This document shows positions 60,904-64,000 of a stretch of 64,000 bases of DNA, in pieces. The number at the start of each line of letters is the position of its first letter. The first letter of the stretch is position 1. The DNA is from G963704535 sp963704535 (GTDB lineage: Bacteria > Chloroflexota > Chloroflexia > Chloroflexales > Roseiflexaceae). The stretch covers positions 5,642,001 through 5,706,000 of the forward strand of contig OY969916.1 in NCBI GenBank assembly GCA_963704535.1, in the 5' to 3' direction. The position numbers were made by a program, and so were the translations under genes. The notes beneath the pieces were generated by a model. The model made no database searches. It saw only the letters and a program-made list of their open reading frames with translations, and was not told where the DNA came from.

Positions 60904-61761
60904 CACGATCCGGTTCCGCAGCACTCCAATGCCGTCGATCTCGGCCTCTACCAGATCGCCCGCGTTCATATAGGCCGGCGGCGTGCGCCCCATCCCGACC
61001 CCGCTCGGCGTGCCGGTGGAGACGATCGTGCCCGGCTCGACGGTCTGCCCAAGCGAGAGCGTCACAATAATCGTGGGGATGTCGAAGATCAGGTCGCCGG
61101 TTGTCGACTCCTGCCGGGTCTCGCCGTTCAGCCGCAGGCGCAGGCCCAGCGCGCCCGCGTCGGGGAGCTCGTCGGCGGTGACGATCCATGGCCCGATCGG
61201 GCAGGTCCGGTCCAGGCTTTTGCCCTTAAAGAACTGCTGGTGCTGGAGTTGGAGGTCGCGTGCCGAGATATCGTTGACGATCGTATAGCCAAAGATGTGG
61301 CTGAGAGCCTGCTCGCGCGCGATATTCTTGCCGCCGCGCCCGATCACAAACGCCAACTCGACCTCGTAATCGAACTGCCCGGTGACGTTCGGGTCAAGCG
61401 GGATGTCGTCGTCCGGCCCGCAGATCGAAGACACCGCCTTGGTGAAAAAGATCGGGTGCTCAGGCAGCTTTGGCTCGCGCCCGCGCGCGCGGTCGGACTC
61501 GACCGCGTGGGCGACGTAGTTCATGCCAAGGCAGATCACGTTCTGGCGTGGGCGCGGAATCGGCGCGAGCAAGCGCACCGCGCCGAGCGGCCTGGTTATC
61601 TCACCCCGCTCCAGGGCCGCGCGCGCGTGTGCAAGCCCTTCCTCGCCGCTGTCGATCAGCGTCAGCATGTCCGGGGCGACGGCGTCGAGGGCGACGACCG
61701 TATCATCACGTAGCGCTCCCAGGTGGACACCACTCTCGTCGCGGTAAGTGACCAGGCGCAT
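60895..61761 (-). CDS. Fumarylacetoacetate hydrolase-family protein
   Basis: A 288-residue FAH-domain protein. Core features: KVICLGMNYVAHAVES-like segment (here NVICLGMNYVAHAVES), PIFFTKAVSSICGPDDDIPL, the metal-binding strand FDYEVELAFVIGRGGKNI and YTIVNDISARDLQ, and the end GTPSGVGMGRTPPAYMNAGD. Members hydrolyse or decarboxylate acyl-pyruvates or aromatic breakdown products with Mg. Substrate unknown; similar to 5-oxopent-3-ene tricarboxylate decarboxylase and acylpyruvase enzymes. No operon partner. Confidence 0.9.
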   Translation of the reverse strand: MRLVTYRDESGVHLGALRDDTVVALDAVAPDMLTLIDSGEEGLAHARAALERGEITRPLGAVRLLAPIPRPRQNVICLGMNYVAHAVESDRARGREPKLPEHPIFFTKAVSSICGPDDDIPLDPNVTGQFDYEVELAFVIGRGGKNIAREQALSHIFGYTIVNDISARDLQLQHQQFFKGKSLDRTCPIGPWIVTADELPDAGALGLRLRLNGETRQESTTGDLIFDIPTIIVTLSLGQTVEPGTIVSTGTPSGVGMGRTPPAYMNAGDLVEAEIDGIGVLRNRIVAG

Positions 61762-61850
61762 AGCGATCTCCTTTTTACATGGTTTTGGTATCGGTGACGT
61801 GGACGCTCATCGTACCATACTTTCAGCGCGGCGCTGTAGTACTTTTTCTT

Positions 61851-61898
61851 CCTTTTATCGTCGATTTTGCCCGGTCGGGCAAAATCGACGATAAAAGG
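61851..61898. repeat. Perfect 23-bp type J palindrome
   Basis: CCTTTTATCGTCGATTTTGC begins the left arm (61851-61873), a GT centre follows, and the right arm is 61876-61898. Next to it GAAGTACCTTGCTGCCGCAG repeats, inverted, the flank of the copy at 49636. It may serve as terminator for both flanking minus genes. Confidence 0.85.
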
Positions 61899-61980
61899 GT
61901 GAAGTACCTTGCTGCCGCAGGCAATAGAGCGTTGCGAGCGCCATCGCGTAAGTCCTATCACTGAGGATTGCGCGGAGTAA

Positions 61981-62904
61981 TTATGCCGGGGGTGGCGCGG
62001 CCTGCGTACGCCGCGCCGCGAGCGCGCGGAACATCCCCCCTACGACCAGGGCGAGCCGGCGATGTGGCGGGGGCTGGGGCGCCGGGAGCGAGTTTAGGTA
62101 GGCCCGCGCCGCCTGGAAGCCGGAGTCGACCAGCGCTGCGGTGGTGCTGAAGTCGTTATAGGCCAGGCCCTGCCCGCCGGTCAGCCGGATCGTGTGGATG
62201 GTGACGCCGCGCTGGCGCCCTAGCGCGCTGATCTTGCGCTCTTGCTCGTGCTGCCGGCTGAGCATAGCGCTGAGCGAGTACGAGAGCGTCTGGGTGAGGC
62301 TGCGCCCGTTGACCGTCGCTGCATCGGCGGCGATCTCCAGCGCGTAAATCGTTCGCGCGCCGCGCTCGATCGCCGGGGCAAGTGGTAGGTTAGCGACGAC
62401 CGCACCATCGACAAGCCATTCATCGCGGTAGCGGTAGGGCGGGAAGAACGGCGGTATCGCAGTGCTGGCCAGCACCGCGTCGATCAGGTGCTCTTTGGGG
62501 TCCTCGCCGAAGAGCCGCAGCGTGCTGGCGCCCAAGGCCGTCGCTGTCACGATGCAGGGTACCTTCAAGTCGCCAAAGCGCCGCACATCGTGCGGGTGGG
62601 TGGAGAGAATAAAACGGCGAAAGCTGTCCTGGCCGTGCAGGCTCCCCTGCCCGGTGAGGATGCGCCAGCCGACGGTGAAGGGATTGCCTGGGAATACATT
62701 GGCGCGGCGCACGCCGCGCCAAGTCGCGGCGAGCCTGCGCGCGCCGTCCGGCGTCGGGTCGGCGGCCAGCGCAGCCGCGTTGAGCGCGCCGACCGAGGTG
62801 CCTACGATGAGGTTCGGGCGGATGCCGCTCTCGAGTAACGCCTGGATCGCGCCCGCTTGCAGGGCGCCGCGGTTTCCGCCACCACTCAGAACAAACGCAA
62901 CCAT
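61981..62904 (-). CDS. Patatin-like phospholipase
   Basis: A 307-residue protein from ATG 62904, behind AAAGGAG; the frame is open to 63042 without support. Oxyanion loop VLSGGGNRGALQAGAI, nucleophile elbow GTSVGAL (Ser about residue 42) and the Asp of DGAVVANLPL form the catalytic dyad. Close to the YlbK/RssA group of bacterial patatins, which hydrolyse acyl esters of lipids. Cytoplasmic. The C-terminal 40 residues are Pro/Arg/Ala-rich. No operon partner. Confidence 0.9.
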   Translation of the reverse strand: MVAFVLSGGGNRGALQAGAIQALLESGIRPNLIVGTSVGALNAAALAADPTPDGARRLAATWRGVRRANVFPGNPFTVGWRILTGQGSLHGQDSFRRFILSTHPHDVRRFGDLKVPCIVTATALGASTLRLFGEDPKEHLIDAVLASTAIPPFFPPYRYRDEWLVDGAVVANLPLAPAIERGARTIYALEIAADAATVNGRSLTQTLSYSLSAMLSRQHEQERKISALGRQRGVTIHTIRLTGGQGLAYNDFSTTAALVDSGFQAARAYLNSLPAPQPPPHRRLALVVGGMFRALAARRTQAAPPPA

Positions 62905-63061
62905 GTTGTGCTCCTTTGGCCCGCCACGCCCTTGTGGTGGATGGGACACAAAGCCCCACATCGCCATTGATGTGGGGCGCTTACGACACCCGCAAGATTT
63001 ATTATCCATGACGATAATATCACGTACCAGGGCAGGAATCAAGAGGGTGGCCGTGGATCTG

Positions 63062-63090
63062 TTGACAGAAGGAGCTTCCCCGGCTACAAT
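63062..63090 (+). promoter_or_regulatory. Promoter of tRNA-Pro
   Basis: TTGACA (63062-63067), 17-base spacer, TACAAT (63085-63090); close to consensus and about 18 bases before the expected transcript start region of the tRNA. Confidence 0.85.
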
Positions 63091-63114
63091 ATGCGGCGTC
63101 AGAAATGCTGGTCA

Positions 63115-63191
63115 CGGGGCGTAGCGCAGCCTGGTAGCGCACCTGAATGGGGTTCAGGAGGTCGCTGGTTCGAATCCAGTCGCCCCGACCA
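63115..63191 (+). tRNA. tRNA-Pro (GGG)
   Basis: A 77-base cloverleaf. Acceptor arms CGGGGCG (63115-63121) and CGCCCCG (63181-63187) pair perfectly; D arm GCGC...GCGC; anticodon stem CCTGA/TCAGG with loop ATGGGGT, anticodon GGG; T arm CTGGTTCGAATCCAG; CCA is encoded. It reads CCC codons of proline. Confidence 0.96.
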
Positions 63192-63280
63192 TCTGCCTAG
63201 AAGAAGCCCTCTGCAAAGAGGGAAACCCGGCGGGGCTGTCCTGACAGCTTGGCGGCACAATCGAAGACAGTAGCGAACGG

Positions 63281-63321
63281 CGGCCTAGTAAGCGCAAGCG
63301 ACTAGGCCGTCAGCTTTTTTT
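63281..63321 (+). terminator. Rho-independent terminator after tRNA-Pro
   Basis: CGGCCTAGT (63281-63289) pairs with ACTAGGCCG (63301-63309) and is followed by a seven-T run at 63315-63321. The 90 bases between tRNA and terminator contain further small stems (CCCTCT...AGAGGG) but I recognise no RNA family. Confidence 0.85.
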
Positions 63322-63420
63322 GCGTCCTGCTCCTCCGTATGAGTTTGCTACGAAGTACAGCGCCTCCGTTGCCCGTGTGAGCGCCACATAGTTAAGATTC
63401 TCCGTTGTTGCATGGGGCGA
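63310..63420 (-). pseudogene. Remnant of a UvrD/Rep-type helicase C-terminus
   Basis: On the minus strand the frame reads SPHATTENLNYVALTRATEA then LYFVANSYGGAGRKKS and stops. NLLYVALTRAKE is motif VI of UvrD/Rep/RecB helicases. Only about 36 codons remain, closed upstream by a stop, so it is a fragment left downstream of the tRNA gene. Its end lies in the tRNA terminator. Confidence 0.6.
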
Positions 63421-63537
63421 CATTCCGTGTTACAATCGCGCGTACGTGCCACGATGCACCCGCATAATACCTACCCCTCTAAGGCGCTGATGCTTGCGCT
63501 ATAGATCTTCACGATACTGATTGAGACTACCCGCAAT

Positions 63538-63607
63538 AGATGGGGGTGGGATTGAAAGGGCGGGCTGCCCTCCCTTTGCCTCTCTTATCTCCTTTTCTTT
63601 TTCTGAA
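63538..63607. repeat. Type I palindromic repeat
   Basis: GGGGGTGGGATTGAAAGGGC, GGGCTGCCC centre and the CTTTTTCTGAAAG tail, as at 35938 and 36013. It lies in the 340-base leader region of the TPR gene, where TGATGCTTGCGCTATA (63488) and TGACGCTTGCGCTATA (63627) also form a direct repeat. Confidence 0.8.
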
Positions 63608-63616
63608 AGCTCTATC

Positions 63617-63645
63617 TTGCAATGCCTTGACGCTTGCGCTATAAT
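63617..63645 (+). promoter_or_regulatory. Predicted promoter of the TPR gene
   Basis: TTGCAA (63617-63622), 17-base spacer, TATAAT (63640-63645). The leader to ATG 63766 is about 115 bases. Confidence 0.55.
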
Positions 63646-63765
63646 GAATCTCAGGTTAACGCATTATAGGGCACCACTCAGCCTTCGGGACAACAGCATA
63701 GACAATCACCCGTAAAAGATTATACTGACGACCGTCTGCGCTGAGCAGGTAGCGGGAGGACCGAG

Positions 63766-64000
63766 ATGGCAAGCATGAGCCTGCAAGCGGCCTACGATCA
63801 AGCCCGGCAGTGGCTCGAAAGCAATGACCTGGATCGTGCAACTGGTCTGGCAGAGCATATCCTCGAACACTACCCCAATAACCTTGAGGCCTACCGAATC
63901 CTTGGCGAGGTATATCTCGCGAACCGCCAGCTTGATCGCGCCCAGGAAGCTTTTGAGCGTGTGCTGCGCTCGGACCCCGAAAACATCCCCGCCCACGTCG
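63766..64000 (+). CDS. TPR-repeat protein, 3' part missing
   Basis: ATG 63766 follows GGGAGGA by five bases. The 78 visible residues are tetratricopeptide helices: AYDQARQWLESNDLDRATGL, AEHILEHYPNNLEAYRILGE and VYLANRQLDRAQEAFERVL. TPRs mediate protein contacts. Nothing can be said of other domains since the gene runs off the right edge. Confidence 0.85.
   Translation, partial: MASMSLQAAYDQARQWLESNDLDRATGLAEHILEHYPNNLEAYRILGEVYLANRQLDRAQEAFERVLRSDPENIPAHV

Noticed and set aside
63192..63280. Cyclic-di-GMP or other riboswitch
   Set aside because: GCAAAGAGGGAAACCC looks superficially similar to a GEMM element but the remaining consensus is absent, and it follows a tRNA gene, not a promoter.

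Overview
The window looks like a chromosomal piece of a Chloroflexota bacterium (class Chloroflexia, Roseiflexus/Kouleothrix-like). That placement is inference from high GC, AfsR-like BTAD/NB-ARC/TPR and EAD1-type proteins, Hdr/Glc-type Fe-S oxidoreductases and very abundant short palindromic and tandem intergenic repeats. Two stretches, about 2996-8300 and 39129-46400, are visibly more AT-rich than the rest and hold unusual genes, which suggests transfer.

Layout. 1-2921: end of a glycolate-oxidase-type Fe-S gene (glcF), acetyltransferases, an XRE regulator and an ArsR/AHSA1 pair whose regulator mRNA looks leaderless. 2996-8310 (minus strand): the most interesting block. Two tandem genes encode the identical 19-residue peptide, each followed by a strong hairpin. 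Then come an RRE-ThiF (MccB/E1-like) adenylating enzyme, an IS3 remnant, an MFS exporter broken by two frameshifts, and an oligoendopeptidase F. I read this as a ribosomally made, modified peptide (RiPP) or peptide-nucleotide cluster related in logic to microcin C, with a new precursor family; it may be decaying. 8355-17053: lactate/glycolate-type Fe-S oxidoreductases (lutB frameshifted, lutA), a lactonase-like amidohydrolase, a membrane HdrD-like protein and a GMC oxidoreductase. 17150-25157: ECF sigma with its membrane anti-sigma, a REC-HisKA protein lacking an ATPase domain, a subtilase-FHA membrane protein, a phosphoesterase, a MazF-like toxin-antitoxin pair and a Nudix hydrolase. 25239-38887: glycosyltransferase, VOC and OsmC proteins, ssb, a THUMP-like methyltransferase, DMT exporter, an EAD1 adaptor, sugar kinase plus GH4 glycosidase, and Fur followed by a heavy-metal P-type ATPase. 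39129-46660: accessory island with an AfsR-like regulator split by an IS701-like element that could be removed to restore the frame, plus unrecognised genes. 46849-64000: oxidases, response regulator, a YqjE/DUF3618-like envelope operon, CcdA, M16 protease, TetR-MATE pair, a frameshifted MFS gene, YgjP-like protease, FAH-family protein, patatin, tRNA-Pro(GGG) and the start of a TPR gene.

A genome-scale theme is the invasion of short palindromic and low-complexity repeats. They fill almost every intergenic gap. In at least three genes (P-type ATPase, methyltransferase, glycosyltransferase) they sit inside the reading frame without breaking it, in a fourth (FAD oxidoreductase) they destroy it, and in two more (ECF sigma, Fur) they supply the stop codon. 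This resembles Rickettsia palindromic elements in behaviour. Several other genes carry single-base frameshifts; some may be assembly errors rather than biology.
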